In this document: piece by piece, positions 33,046 through 41,970 of the stretch
How the letters are laid out: each line of letters starts with the position of its first letter
How positions within the stretch are numbered: position 1 is the first letter of the stretch
DNA from: Mycobacterium paraffinicum
GTDB lineage: Bacteria; Actinomycetota; Actinomycetes; Mycobacteriales; Mycobacteriaceae
DNA length: 64,000 nt
Direction of reading: 5' to 3'
Assembly (NCBI RefSeq): GCF_001907675.1
Contig: NZ_MPNT01000003.1
Coordinates: 186,001 to 250,000, forward strand
Translations under genes and position numbers: made by a program
The notes under the pieces: model-generated
What the model was told of the DNA's origin: nothing
The model's database searches: none
What the model saw: the letters and a program-made list of their open reading frames with translations, nothing else

Positions 33046-33891
33046 TCAGATCACGAAGTTCAGGTGCTCGACGACCTGGGCCGCCACGTCCTTGTCACCG
33101 CCGAGGTCGACGGATTGCGACCGTGCGCGGCACATGGGCCTCCCGCCGGTCAGCCGGGTGAACTGCAGGCCGTCCAGCCGGATCGTCACCGTCGGCTCCC
33201 GGCCGCCGAAGTCGTCGACCAACTGGGCCCGGCCATCGACGCTGATGCGGATGTCGCGGGAAAGCGGTCCGGTCAGCTCGAACAGCACCCGGGAGCCCTC
33301 GGGCGCCTTGGCCCGCTTGCCCACCACGTAACCCATCGTGGCGGCGATCTCGTCCAGGGACAGTTCGGCCGCGGGGCCGGCGAGCTGGTCATCGGACGAC
33401 GGCCACCGCAGCGCCTCGCGAATGTCCTGCTCGTGCATCCAGCAGTCGAACACGCGCACGCGCATGAACCGCCCGTAGCTCTCCGGGCCCACCGGCGTCA
33501 CGGTCACGGCGTCCCAGTCCTCGGCGGACATACCGGTCAGCGCCGCGCGCCGGTCGTCGGTGATGCCCTTGAACCGCTTGAGCACGCCCCCGCCCGCTTC
33601 CGCGCTCAGGTATCGCACCCAGCACTCGTTCAGCGCGCCGATGTCGTTGCGGACATGCTCGAGCGTCGAGACGTCGATGTCGGGTTGCGGCGCGGGGACG
33701 CCGGCGAGGAACGACTCGGTACCGATCATGTGGGCCACCAACGCCTTGACGTCCCAGCCGGGCAGCGGGCTGGCCGCCTCCCACTCCGCTTCCGGCACCC
33801 CGTCCAGCAGGGCGGCGATGTCGTCCCATACCGCGAAGAGACCGGCGAGAACTTCGGACTTATCGAGCTTGGTGACAGGGCGATCGGCCAT
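33046..33891 (-). CDS. Mycothiol-dependent enzyme / maleylpyruvate-isomerase-like (DinB fold) protein, Rv3099c type
   Basis: The protein has 281 residues. An N-terminal DinB-like four-helix bundle has metal-ligand His residues in LVAHMIGTES and FDCWMHEQDIREALRW, the pattern of MDMPI_N thiol-dependent enzymes; the C-terminal part is a separate alpha/beta segment (VLFELTGPLSRDIRISVDGRAQ). Family members use mycothiol with a divalent metal for isomerisation or detoxification. By position it matches Rv3099c of M. tuberculosis, which lies next to smpB; here three other genes intervene. The exact reaction is unknown. Confidence 0.82.
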   Translation of the reverse strand: MADRPVTKLDKSEVLAGLFAVWDDIAALLDGVPEAEWEAASPLPGWDVKALVAHMIGTESFLAGVPAPQPDIDVSTLEHVRNDIGALNECWVRYLSAEAGGGVLKRFKGITDDRRAALTGMSAEDWDAVTVTPVGPESYGRFMRVRVFDCWMHEQDIREALRWPSSDDQLAGPAAELSLDEIAATMGYVVGKRAKAPEGSRVLFELTGPLSRDIRISVDGRAQLVDDFGGREPTVTIRLDGLQFTRLTGGRPMCRARSQSVDLGGDKDVAAQVVEHLNFVI

Positions 33892-33909
33892 GGTCGGATA
33901 GTAGGCCGA

Positions 33910-34947
33910 TCATTTCCCGATGAAGAGTCCGATCCGAATAATGATCAGGGCGCTGACGGCCAGCAATCCGCCAACAACCACCATGACCGGTGGCCCGGGG
34001 TAAACGGCGACCCAGCCGCCGGCAACGACCGCCAGCGATGCGTGAGCGATGCGGAGCGTGGTGAAGGGTTGCTCGCGCAAAACGGAGAAAATTACGTGCC
34101 GGGGCAACGTACGCAACAACCAGTGCAACACGGCAATCAATCCGACGGTCAGTATTCCGACGAGCACTCGTAGCACCGCGGCCGAGTGGCGCGCGTCGTT
34201 CACCCCGGCGGCGCAAGCCAGAAGCACACCCAGAATCCCGGCGCCGATAGTCACGGCGATGAACAGCCGTTGCAGCACCACGCCGATGTTTCTGCGCATG
34301 ACGTGCCCGTACGCCGGGTTGCTCCGTGCGGCGCCGAGGAAGCCCTTCAGGGCGCGACCGATTTTGAGACGCTGCAACCGGTGGATGGCCAGTTCGTTGA
34401 GTGCGTCGGCATTGTCGGGATCCAGCTCCAACGCCGCCCGAAACGACGCGTGGGATTCGGCCCCGCGCTTGAGGTCCCGCAGGATCGAACCGCGCAGAAT
34501 GAGGGCATCGACGCTTTGCGGATCCAGTCGCAACGCCATGTCTATCACGGTTAGCGCCGAACGCGATTGCCTCGATTTGTGCAGCAAGCGTGCGTACAGC
34601 CGAAGGGGCTCAGGCCTATTAGGGTGAGTCGTGACCGTCCGCCAGGCCATCCACAGGGCGTCGCGCTCGCGTGCGAGGTTATATAGCGACGACGCATACA
34701 ACCGCATGGCGAATTCGTCTTCGGGCGCGCCGGCCAGGGACGCGTAGGCGCTACGAGCCGCCTGCCAGTGGTTGCCGAGCGCGAGTTCGGCGCGCGCATA
34801 ATTGGCCAGCAAGACAGGGTCATCGGGGTGGTTTCCCAGCGACCGGCCCACGACCTCCCGCGCGCTTTCGTATTTGCCGGCGTCGAAGTATGCATCGGCG
34901 AGGGCGACGACCTGGTCGATGCTGCCGAGGCCGGGCTCCGAGGTCAC
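33910..34947 (-). CDS. TPR-repeat protein with C-terminal membrane helices
   Basis: The protein has 345 residues. Residues about 10-200 contain five or more tetratricopeptide repeats (YFDAGKYESAREVVGRSLGNHPDDP, ALTVIDMALRLDPQSVDALILRGS, SHASFRAALELDPDNADALNELA). From about 225 to 345 there are four hydrophobic segments (LFIAVTIGAGILGVLLACAAG, VLVGILTVGLIAVLHWLL, ASLAVVAGGWVAVYPG, VVVGGLLAVSALIIIRIGLF). So it is a cytosolic TPR scaffold tethered to the plasma membrane. It starts 6 bp after the AAA+ ATPase stop and the two surely form one transcript; a shared complex is likely. Function unknown. Confidence 0.8.
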   Translation of the reverse strand: MTSEPGLGSIDQVVALADAYFDAGKYESAREVVGRSLGNHPDDPVLLANYARAELALGNHWQAARSAYASLAGAPEDEFAMRLYASSLYNLARERDALWMAWRTVTTHPNRPEPLRLYARLLHKSRQSRSALTVIDMALRLDPQSVDALILRGSILRDLKRGAESHASFRAALELDPDNADALNELAIHRLQRLKIGRALKGFLGAARSNPAYGHVMRRNIGVVLQRLFIAVTIGAGILGVLLACAAGVNDARHSAAVLRVLVGILTVGLIAVLHWLLRTLPRHVIFSVLREQPFTTLRIAHASLAVVAGGWVAVYPGPPVMVVVGGLLAVSALIIIRIGLFIGK

Positions 34948-34953
34948 TGGCGA

Positions 34954-36201
34954 CTACCGAAATTTCCTGCGGCGCAAGTACTTCGCCAACTCGTCGTAAG
35001 TGCCGTCACCGTTGGCGAATTCGACGACATTGCGCGCCGTCTCGAACCACGGCCCGGTGCTGGGCCGAATCTGGGCGAGGGCGTTGTCGATATCGGCCAT
35101 CAGCACCGGCCGCACCTGGCCGCTGCGCATCGAATCCGCCATCGCCAGCTGCGTCGCGATCTCGCACACATAGGCCAGGTCAGCGCCGGAGAAGCTCTCG
35201 GTGCGGTTGGCGATCGTCTTGAGATCGATACCGGAAATGGGCCGATCCTGCAGGTGCGATCGCACGATGCCGGCTCTGGCCCCGACGTCGGGCAGGCCGA
35301 CGAAGATCATCCGGTCGAATCGGCCCGGGCGCCTCAGCGCCGGGTCGACATCCCAGGGCGCGTTCGTGGCACCCAGGACGTACACCCCGTCGTTGGCCGA
35401 GCCCGCCGAGTCCATCTCCTCCAGCAGCGTGTTCACCACGGGGCGCATCCCCGAGCTACCGCTCAAGGCGGAACGCCGGTGCCCCAACGCGTCCACCTCG
35501 TCGAAGAACAGCACGCAGGGCGCGTTGCGCCGGGCGGTGTCGAAGACGGCGCGGATGCTGCGTTCGCTGTCGCCGAACCAGTGGTGCAGAACGTCGGCGA
35601 TACCCACCTGGTAGAAGTTCGCGCCGAGTTCGCCCGAAACGGCTTTGGCGATGAACGTCTTGCCGCAACCCGGCGGGCCGTAGAGCAGCAGCCCGCCGCG
35701 CGCGGTCACCTTGTACGCCTTCATCAGCTCGGGGTTTCGGATCGGGCCGAGCAGCGAAAGGTCCAGCTGGCGTTTGACGTCGTCCATGCCGGCGACATCG
35801 TCCAGCCCGACGCGGACGCGCTGCACGACGTCGAAGTCGTCTTCGTTGACGGCGTCGGGGGGTCGGTCGACGAACGCCGGCTCGATGATGTCGGCGACTT
35901 CCCGTTCGGCGCTCGACCAGTCGAACCCCCCTTTGTCGGGTGGCCGCTCGTCGGCCGGGGCCGAGCCCTCCGACGGCGGCGCCCCCAACGCCGCACTGCA
36001 CCGCTGTAGCAGGCTCAGCGCCTGGGCGTTGCCCGGTTCCTGGGTCAATGCCGTACTGCAGTGAGTCAGCGCCTCGGCGTACCGCCCTTTGTCCGCCAGC
36101 AGACCGGCGAGGTGCAGCCGCAACTCGATCACGTCGGGGCTGCGTTCCACCGCGCCCGACAACTCCCGGATGACCGGGTCCTCGGTTTCGGATGCCCCCA
36201 C
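34954..36201 (-). CDS. Classic AAA+ ATPase with N-terminal TPR segment
   Basis: The protein has 415 residues. Residues about 10-75 form a short TPR-like helical repeat (VIELRLHLAGLLADKGRYAEALTHCSTALTQEPGN). The single AAA module has Walker A GPPGCGKT, Walker B VLFFDEVDAL, sensor-1 LGATNAPWDVDPALRRPGRFDR with the arginine finger, and a helical lid. It belongs to the FtsH/Cdc48-like clade but lacks a protease, zinc or membrane domain. It probably remodels proteins, recruited to the membrane by the TPR/TM partner encoded immediately after it. The substrate is unknown. Confidence 0.87.
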   Translation of the reverse strand: MGASETEDPVIRELSGAVERSPDVIELRLHLAGLLADKGRYAEALTHCSTALTQEPGNAQALSLLQRCSAALGAPPSEGSAPADERPPDKGGFDWSSAEREVADIIEPAFVDRPPDAVNEDDFDVVQRVRVGLDDVAGMDDVKRQLDLSLLGPIRNPELMKAYKVTARGGLLLYGPPGCGKTFIAKAVSGELGANFYQVGIADVLHHWFGDSERSIRAVFDTARRNAPCVLFFDEVDALGHRRSALSGSSGMRPVVNTLLEEMDSAGSANDGVYVLGATNAPWDVDPALRRPGRFDRMIFVGLPDVGARAGIVRSHLQDRPISGIDLKTIANRTESFSGADLAYVCEIATQLAMADSMRSGQVRPVLMADIDNALAQIRPSTGPWFETARNVVEFANGDGTYDELAKYLRRRKFR

Positions 36202-36255
36202 CGTGATCTCCCCGCGTATGCGTGCTGGCAGCCCAATACTAAGGGGGCGCAGCCG

Positions 36256-37101
36256 TCAGCTGGCGGCGATCATGGCCACGGAGCCCATGGCCATCACCAT
36301 GCCGAACCCCTGCCAACGCGTCAGCCGCTCGCGCAGCACGACCATCGCCAGCACGACCGTGGCCGCCGGGTAGAGCGAGATCAAGATGCTGGCCAGCGAG
36401 AGCAACCAGGTGTGCAGGGCCAGCAGCATGGTCACGTTGGCGCAGATATCCAGCACGGCGACGGCCAACGCCAGCTTCAACGGCTTCCCGCGCGGCACCC
36501 GCAGATTGTCGCTGGCCGCGGCCATCACGAAGATCACCACGGTGGCCGCGAGCCGCGCGAACACCAGCGGCCACAGCTTGCACGCGTGTGGGGCTTGGTG
36601 CAGAAACACCAGGTTCAGTCCCATCGCCGACCCGGCCAACAACGTGAGCCACGCCACCTTCGGGGTGAATCGATACGGCGTCACGCCTTGAGCGGTGGCT
36701 TCCCGGCTCACCAGCATGACCGCGATCAGCGCCAGCACGACGCCCACCGACGCGCCCGGCCCCGGCCGCTCCCCCAGCGCCACTCCGACCGCCACCGGCA
36801 CGGCCGCGTTGAGCACCGCGGCCAGCGGTGAGACGACCGAGATCGGCCCGGCGCCCAGCGCGGCGAAGAACGCCCACATGCCGACCGCCATTCCGACGCC
36901 GTAGAGACAGCCCCAGAAGACGGCCCCGCGCGAGATCGGCCCGCCCACGGCGAGGGCCAACCCGCCGAGCAAGATTGTCTCGATCGGATAGACCACCAGC
37001 ATCACGCGCAGCGCGGCTACCCGTCGAGCGGCTACACCGCCCACGAAATCGCTGACGCCGTAGGTAACGGCCGACAGCTGGGCGTAAGCGGCCCCGATCA
37101 G
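36256..37101 (-). CDS. EamA/DMT-superfamily transporter, probable non-AUG start
   Basis: The first standard start in frame is a GTG at 37042-37044, which would cut off the first membrane helix. Upstream codons from 37101 read LIGAAYAQLSAVTYGVSDFVGG, a typical EamA first helix, and the frame has no ATG, GTG or TTG before a stop. A CTG at 37101-37099 overlaps the smpB stop (CTGA), mimicking ATGA coupling, and gives 281 residues with ten predicted helices in two EamA repeats. DMT transporters export or import small metabolites through the plasma membrane; the substrate is unknown. The start is an inference; the transporter call is solid. Confidence 0.8.
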   Translation of the reverse strand: MIGAAYAQLSAVTYGVSDFVGGVAARRVAALRVMLVVYPIETILLGGLALAVGGPISRGAVFWGCLYGVGMAVGMWAFFAALGAGPISVVSPLAAVLNAAVPVAVGVALGERPGPGASVGVVLALIAVMLVSREATAQGVTPYRFTPKVAWLTLLAGSAMGLNLVFLHQAPHACKLWPLVFARLAATVVIFVMAAASDNLRVPRGKPLKLALAVAVLDICANVTMLLALHTWLLSLASILISLYPAATVVLAMVVLRERLTRWQGFGMVMAMGSVAMIAAS

Positions 37102-37607
37102 TTCATGCCCTTGGCTCGGCGACCCAATTCACGGACCACTTCGCGCTGGGCATCGCGGCGGGCCATGTCCTGACGTTTGTCGTGCGCCCGCTTGCCGCGC
37201 GCTAACGCGAGCTCGACCTTGACCTTTCCTTCGGAGAAATACAGAGACATCGGCACGAGGGCGAGGTTACCATCTCGTATCTTCCCGACCAGACGATCGA
37301 TTTGTTGCCTATGCAACAACAACTTTCGGTTGCGACGTGGCGCATGGTTGGTCCAGCTACCGTGCTGATACTCGGGAATGTACAAGTTGCGCAGCCACAC
37401 TTCGCCGTCGTCGACGGTTGCGAACGCGTCGGCCAGAGACGCGTGACCCTCGCGCAGGCTCTTCACCTCGGTGCCCTGTAAAGCAACCCCGGCCTCGAAC
37501 TCTTCGAGGATCGAATAGTTGTGCCGCGCTTTGCGATTGGTGGCAATAACCTGTTTGCTGCCACGCTTGCCGCCCGCTCCCTTGGCCCGGCCGGGATCCT
37601 TCGCCAC
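37098..37607 (-). CDS. smpB: SsrA-binding protein SmpB
   Basis: The protein has 169 residues. The OB-fold core is recognisable: QVIATNRKARHNYSILEEFEAGVALQGTEVKSLREG, LRNLYIPEY, RKLLLHRQQI, and the basic C-terminal tail KRQDMARRDAQREVVRELGRRAKG that enters the mRNA channel. It binds tmRNA (ssrA, 4.1 kb away on the same strand) for trans-translation. GTG at 37605-37607 lies 2 nt after the ftsX stop and fits the usual start VAKDPGR; the longer frame is within ftsX. The Gly/Lys-rich first 20 residues are normal for mycobacteria. Confidence 0.96.
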   Translation of the reverse strand: MAKDPGRAKGAGGKRGSKQVIATNRKARHNYSILEEFEAGVALQGTEVKSLREGHASLADAFATVDDGEVWLRNLYIPEYQHGSWTNHAPRRNRKLLLHRQQIDRLVGKIRDGNLALVPMSLYFSEGKVKVELALARGKRAHDKRQDMARRDAQREVVRELGRRAKGMN

Positions 37608-37609
37608 AG

Positions 37610-38503
37610 CTACCGCCGGATGTAGAGACGCAGCGTGGCGTAGGAAGTCAGGCCGGCGATCGACACGCCGAGCAGGAACAACCACGGCGAGATGTAGAGG
37701 ATGTCGGCGTAGTCCACCTTGGCGATCAAATGCGCTTGGTAGAACTGGCTCAGCGCGTTGTCCAGGAACCAGGCTCGCACCAGAACCAGGCCGACGATCG
37801 CGATGGCGACACCAATGGCCGCGGCCAGCATGGCCTCCACCAGGAACGGCAGCTGGGTGTACCAGCGGCTGGCGCCGACCAACCGCATGATCTGGATCTC
37901 CGTGCGTCGCGTGTGCGCGGCCACTTGGACCATGTTGGCAATCAACAGGATCGCCCCGACGGCCTGCACCAGGGCGACGGCGAACGCGGCGTCGCGCAAA
38001 CCGTCCAGGACGGCGAACAGCCGGTCTATCAAATCCTTTTCGTTGAGGATGCTGCGCACCCCGGGCTGACCCTGCATCGCGGCGTCGAACTCCGCGTGCT
38101 GTTCGGGGTTGTTCAGCTTGACGATGAACGACGCGGGAAACGACTCCTTGCCCGCCACGTCCTTGAACTCCGGGAACTTCTTGATCGCGTCGTTGTAAGC
38201 GTCCTGCCGGTTGACGAAACGCACCGATTTGACGTCTTGCCGCGCATCGATCTTGTCCCGCAGCGCTTTACACGGGCCGGACCCGCACGTCGCGTCGTTG
38301 GCGGAGATGTCGTCGGTGAGGAACACCTGCGTCTCCACGCGGTCGAGATAGATCTCCCGCGAGTTGTCGGCCAACCGCACCACCAGCAGACCACCACCGA
38401 ACAGGCCGATCGAGATTGCCGTGGTGAGGATCATCGCCGCCGTCATAGTGACGTTGCGACGAAGCCCGGTCAGGACCTCGTTGAACAGGAAGCCAAAGCG
38501 CAC
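37610..38503 (-). CDS. ftsX: Cell division ABC-transporter-like membrane protein FtsX
   Basis: The protein has 297 residues with four membrane helices: [19 protein letters not shown] near residue 25, then about 170-195, 220-245 and 270-292. Between helices 1 and 2 lies the large extracellular domain (about residues 45-165), which in mycobacteria binds and activates the RipC/NlpC-type peptidoglycan hydrolase. It works with FtsE (the next gene upstream, immediately adjacent) at the septum. Order ftsE-ftsX-smpB is conserved in mycobacteria. Confidence 0.96.
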   Translation of the reverse strand: MRFGFLFNEVLTGLRRNVTMTAAMILTTAISIGLFGGGLLVVRLADNSREIYLDRVETQVFLTDDISANDATCGSGPCKALRDKIDARQDVKSVRFVNRQDAYNDAIKKFPEFKDVAGKESFPASFIVKLNNPEQHAEFDAAMQGQPGVRSILNEKDLIDRLFAVLDGLRDAAFAVALVQAVGAILLIANMVQVAAHTRRTEIQIMRLVGASRWYTQLPFLVEAMLAAAIGVAIAIVGLVLVRAWFLDNALSQFYQAHLIAKVDYADILYISPWLFLLGVSIAGLTSYATLRLYIRR

Positions 38504-39193
38504 TTAGCGGTCCATCCCATAGATGCCGCTCTGCTCGTCGCGAACCAGCCGCCCCAGAGACAACTCCACGACGCGCTGACGCATCGAGTCGACGATGTGG
38601 TGGTCGTGCGTCGCCATCAGCACCGTCGTCCCCGTGCGGTTGATCCGCTCCAACAAATCCATGATGTCCTTACTGGTGTCTGGGTCGAGATTGCCAGTCG
38701 GCTCGTCGGCCAGCAGAACCAGGGGCCGGTTGACGTACGCACGCGCGATCGCCACGCGTTGCTGTTCGCCACCGGACAACTCGTGGGGCAGCCGGTTCGC
38801 TTTGCCGGACAGGCCGACCGTTTCGAGCACCTCGGGCACCACCCGGTTGATCGCGTCGGCCCGTCGACCGATCACTTCCAGGGCGAAGGCGACGTTCTCG
38901 TAGACGGTCTTCTGCTGCAACAGGCGGAAGTCCTGGAACACGGTTCCGATCACCTGGCGCAGCTTCGGAATGTGACGACCGCGCAGCTTGTTCACGTGGA
39001 ACTTCGACACCCGGATGTCGCCGGTGGTGGGGTTCTCCTCGCCGAGCAGCAGCCGCATGAACGTCGACTTACCGGAACCCGACGGGCCGATCAGGAAGAC
39101 GAACTCACCCTTGTCGATTTTGACGTTGACGTCCTCTAACGCCGGACGGGCCGACGCTTTGTACTTCTTGCTGACATGGTCAAGGGTGATCAT
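38504..39193 (-). CDS. ftsE: Cell division ATP-binding protein FtsE
   Basis: The protein has 229 residues, the standard FtsE length. Walker [11 protein letters not shown]-loop [11 protein letters not shown] signature [14 protein letters not shown], Walker [11 protein letters not shown] and the H-loop in MATHDHHIV are all intact. ATG at 39191-39193 gives [12 protein letters not shown]; the longer frame adds an unconserved N-terminus. FtsE drives FtsX to control septal wall hydrolysis. The FtsX start follows directly. Confidence 0.97.
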   Translation of the reverse strand: MITLDHVSKKYKASARPALEDVNVKIDKGEFVFLIGPSGSGKSTFMRLLLGEENPTTGDIRVSKFHVNKLRGRHIPKLRQVIGTVFQDFRLLQQKTVYENVAFALEVIGRRADAINRVVPEVLETVGLSGKANRLPHELSGGEQQRVAIARAYVNRPLVLLADEPTGNLDPDTSKDIMDLLERINRTGTTVLMATHDHHIVDSMRQRVVELSLGRLVRDEQSGIYGMDR

Positions 39194-39236
39194 CACGGCA
39201 CGCCAGTGTAGCCGTGAATTTCGCTGGCAAGCCAAG

Positions 39237-39707
39237 TCAACTGGCCGGCGGTGGCGAACTGGGCGCCGGGCCGGGCCCCGGCTGCGGTAGCTGAGGCGGC
39301 GACGTGGGCGTGCTCGTGCTGGGTGGGCAGAAGGGCGGCGGCAGCAGGCACGGCAGCTGCGGGAACGGCGGTGGCGGCGTGGTGGTGGTCGTCGTCACGG
39401 GCGGTGGAGGCGTGGTGGTCGGGGTCGGCGTGTAGGTGACGGTCGGCGGCGGCTGTTGCACGCGACTGCGCGGCACCCAGGTGTAGTTCGGGTCGGGGAC
39501 GAAGCCAGGCGGCACCACCTGCTGTGCCGGTGGCTTGGGCGCTGGTTCCGGGCGGTAGGTGTCGTAGACCCACCACACGACGAAGAAGGCGATGATCAGC
39601 ACCAGGGTCGAGGTGCGAACCCGCCCGCCGAACATGTATTTCGGCCAGCGATGATCCGCATCCGAGTCTTCGCTGCGCTTCTCCAAGATGTTCAGGGTGA
39701 ATTTCAA
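39237..39707 (-). CDS. Proline/threonine-rich membrane protein, Rv3103c type
   Basis: The protein has 156 residues. The start is taken as TTG at 39705-39707, overlapping the stop of the MscS gene (TTGA), because the following residues ([28 protein letters not shown]) look coding and match the size of Rv3103c. One membrane helix ([20 protein letters not shown], about residues 35-54) is followed by an extracellular tail of Pro, Thr and Val ([15 protein letters not shown]). A conserved position between ftsE and the MscS gene suggests a link with division or wall growth. No function is known. Confidence 0.75.
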   Translation of the reverse strand: MKFTLNILEKRSEDSDADHRWPKYMFGGRVRTSTLVLIIAFFVVWWVYDTYRPEPAPKPPAQQVVPPGFVPDPNYTWVPRSRVQQPPPTVTYTPTPTTTPPPPVTTTTTTPPPPFPQLPCLLPPPFCPPSTSTPTSPPQLPQPGPGPAPSSPPPAS

Positions 39708-40699
39708 CGCTTCTGCACCGCACCTTGGACGTCGTCGTCGGCCCGCGCTTCGGCGGCCTGGGCCGCCGGGACGGACGGGTCTTCCACCAGGCCCACCGTC
39801 GCGTCCGCCGCTGTCATGATGCCGACGCGGGCCAGTGCCCGAATGACCAGGACACGGAGCTGACGGCCGGCCTCGAACTGCTTGCCGGGCAGGGTGCGGG
39901 CCACGAGACGCAGGGTGACGGTGTCGACTCCGATGCTCTCCACGCCCATCACGGTCGGCGCATCCAACAGCAACTCGCCCAACACCGGGTTGTCCATCGC
40001 GCGTTCGCATTCCTGGTGCAAGACCTCGTTGACCCGGTTCAGGTCGGCGCTGGTGGACACCGGGATATCCACCACCGCGCGAGCCCAGTCCTTGGACAGG
40101 TTGACCACCTTGACTATCTGCCCGTTGGGGATGGTCAGCACCTCGCCGTCCGGCGAGCGCAACCGGGTCACTCGCAGCGTCACGTTCTCGACGGTGCCGC
40201 TGGCTTCCGTGGACGAAACGACGGTGAGGGTGACGAGGTCTCCGAAGCCGTACTGCCGCTCCGCCAGGATGAAGAAACCGGACAACAGGTCCCTGACCAG
40301 CTGCTGGGCGCCGAAACCCAGCGCGGCGCCGACCACGGTGGCCGGCGCCACCAATCCCCCGACCGAGAACTGCAGCACGTCGGCGATCTGCATCATCACC
40401 CAGATGCTGATGAGGACCACCGACACCCAGGAGATCACCGAGGCCATCGCCTGGCGGTGCTTGGTGGCTTCCGAGCGGACCAGCGCGTCGCTTTCGGCGA
40501 ATCCCAGATTGAGCTGACGGGTGACCTGTTGCGCCACCCAGTTGACGAACCGGGCCGCCAGCACCGCAATGATCAGCACCATCACGATCCGCAGACCGCG
40601 GGTGATGATCCACTGGCCGATTTGGCCGCGCCAAAATTCGTGCCAGCCCAGCGCCTTCAACGAGGCGGTCGAGGCAACAAGAGTTGTGTTAGTCGTCAT
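39704..40699 (-). CDS. MscS-family mechanosensitive channel protein, Rv3104c type
   Basis: The protein has 331 residues. Three N-terminal membrane helices ([41 protein letters not shown], and the pore-lining [39 protein letters not shown]) lead into the MscS beta-domain ([28 protein letters not shown]) and alpha/beta vestibule. The pore helix with small residues and FGAQ and the Gly-Asp turn are typical MscS marks. Channels of this type release solutes on hypo-osmotic shock. Its start overlaps the prfB stop by 11 bp, so it is coupled to prfB. Confidence 0.9.
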   Translation of the reverse strand: MTTNTTLVASTASLKALGWHEFWRGQIGQWIITRGLRIVMVLIIAVLAARFVNWVAQQVTRQLNLGFAESDALVRSEATKHRQAMASVISWVSVVLISIWVMMQIADVLQFSVGGLVAPATVVGAALGFGAQQLVRDLLSGFFILAERQYGFGDLVTLTVVSSTEASGTVENVTLRVTRLRSPDGEVLTIPNGQIVKVVNLSKDWARAVVDIPVSTSADLNRVNEVLHQECERAMDNPVLGELLLDAPTVMGVESIGVDTVTLRLVARTLPGKQFEAGRQLRVLVIRALARVGIMTAADATVGLVEDPSVPAAQAAEARADDDVQGAVQKR

Positions 40700-41807
40700 C
40701 TTTTCGGTTGCGCCACCGGATTCCCGCTTCCAGGAACCCGTCGATGTCCCCGTCCAGGACCGCCGCCGGATTGCCGACCTCGTACTCGGTCCGCAGATCC
40801 TTGACCATTTGGTACGGGTGCAGTACGTAGGAGCGCATCTGGTTGCCCCACGAACTGCCGCCTTCGCCCTTCAACGCGTCCAGCTCCGCGCGCTCCTCGG
40901 AACGCTTACGCTCCAACAACTTTGCTTGAAGCACGCGCATCGCCGAGATCTTGTTCTGCAGCTGCGATTTTTCGTTCTGGCAAGTTACGACGATACCCGT
41001 TGGGATGTGGGTTAAACGAACGGCCGAGTCGGTGGTGTTCACCGATTGACCGCCCGGCCCGCTGGAGCGGTAAACGTCAACGCGCACATCGCCTTCCGGA
41101 ATATCGATGTGGTCCGTGGTGTCCACCACGGGAAGGACCTCGACTTCGGCGAACGAAGTCTGGCGTCGATTTTGGTTGTCGAACGGGCTGATCCGCACCA
41201 ACCGATGGGTGCCCTGCTCGACGGACAACGTGCCGTAGGCGAACGGGGCGTGCACGGCGAACGTCGCGCTCTTGATGCCCGCCTCCTCGGCGTAGGAAGT
41301 GTCGAACACTTCGACGGGGTACTTGTGCTGCTCGGCCCACCGGATGTACATCCGCATCAGCATCTCGGCCCAGTCGGCCGCGTCCACGCCGCCGGCGCCC
41401 GACCGGATGGTGACCAGCGCCTCCCGCTCGTCGTACTCACCCGAGAGCAGCGTGCGCACCTCGGTGGCTTCTATATCGGCCCGCAACGCCTTCAGCTCGG
41501 CATCCGCCTCGGCGAGAGCTTCTGTCTTGCTGGCGGCGCCTTCCTCTTCGGCCGCCAGCTCGTAGAGCACCGGCAGATCGTCGAGGCGCCCGCGCAGCTC
41601 CTCGATGCGGCGCAGCTCCCCCTGCGCGTGGGACAACTCGCTGGTCACCCGCTGAGCGTTGGCCTGGTCGTCCCACAATTGAGGATCGGACGCCTCGTGT
41701 TCGAGCTTCTCGATGCGGCTGCGCAGACCATCCACATCAAGCACCCGCTCCACCGTGGTCAGGGTGGAGTCAAGGGCGGCGATGTCGGCTTGACGGTCGG
41801 GTTCCAC
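40689..41807 (-). CDS. prfB: Peptide chain release factor 2
   Basis: The protein has 372 residues from the GTG at 41805-41807 ([16 protein letters not shown]), the usual mycobacterial start. It carries the RF2 stop-codon-reading motif SPF ([13 protein letters not shown]) and the peptidyl-hydrolysis GGQ loop ([18 protein letters not shown]). It releases polypeptides at UGA and UAA. The frame is continuous with no in-frame UGA or slippery site near codon 25, so the autoregulatory frameshift of many bacteria is absent, as in other actinobacteria. It is divergent from fprA. Confidence 0.97.
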   Translation of the reverse strand: MEPDRQADIAALDSTLTTVERVLDVDGLRSRIEKLEHEASDPQLWDDQANAQRVTSELSHAQGELRRIEELRGRLDDLPVLYELAAEEEGAASKTEALAEADAELKALRADIEATEVRTLLSGEYDEREALVTIRSGAGGVDAADWAEMLMRMYIRWAEQHKYPVEVFDTSYAEEAGIKSATFAVHAPFAYGTLSVEQGTHRLVRISPFDNQNRRQTSFAEVEVLPVVDTTDHIDIPEGDVRVDVYRSSGPGGQSVNTTDSAVRLTHIPTGIVVTCQNEKSQLQNKISAMRVLQAKLLERKRSEERAELDALKGEGGSSWGNQMRSYVLHPYQMVKDLRTEYEVGNPAAVLDGDIDGFLEAGIRWRNRKDDD

Positions 41808-41970
41808 AGCGGACAACGTTACCGGGAAGCTCCAAGCGCCCCGGCTCCCGGCGAGTGCTCGGGCCACGACCAGCGGTCATGCGTTTAGCATCGAGTCACG
41901 ATCATGTGTACCCCGCGCCGCGCGCCGACAGCCCCTCGCGCGCTAACCGGGCACGAATAGAAGGTCGAGT

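Noticed and set aside
32868..34173. Long plus-strand frame across tmRNA and the Rv3099c-type gene
   Set aside because: It is an antisense shadow of tmRNA and of a well-supported minus-strand gene; its His/Gln/Arg-rich translation is typical of G+C-rich antisense frames.
39237..40634. Long minus-strand frame running through the MscS gene into the Pro-rich gene
   Set aside because: Only the last 471 bp are coding in this frame; the rest is an alternative frame of the MscS-family gene, which has strong membrane and beta-domain signals.
40689..41807. Programmed frameshift in prfB
   Set aside because: The frame is continuous from the start with no in-frame UGA near codon 25, so no frameshift is needed.
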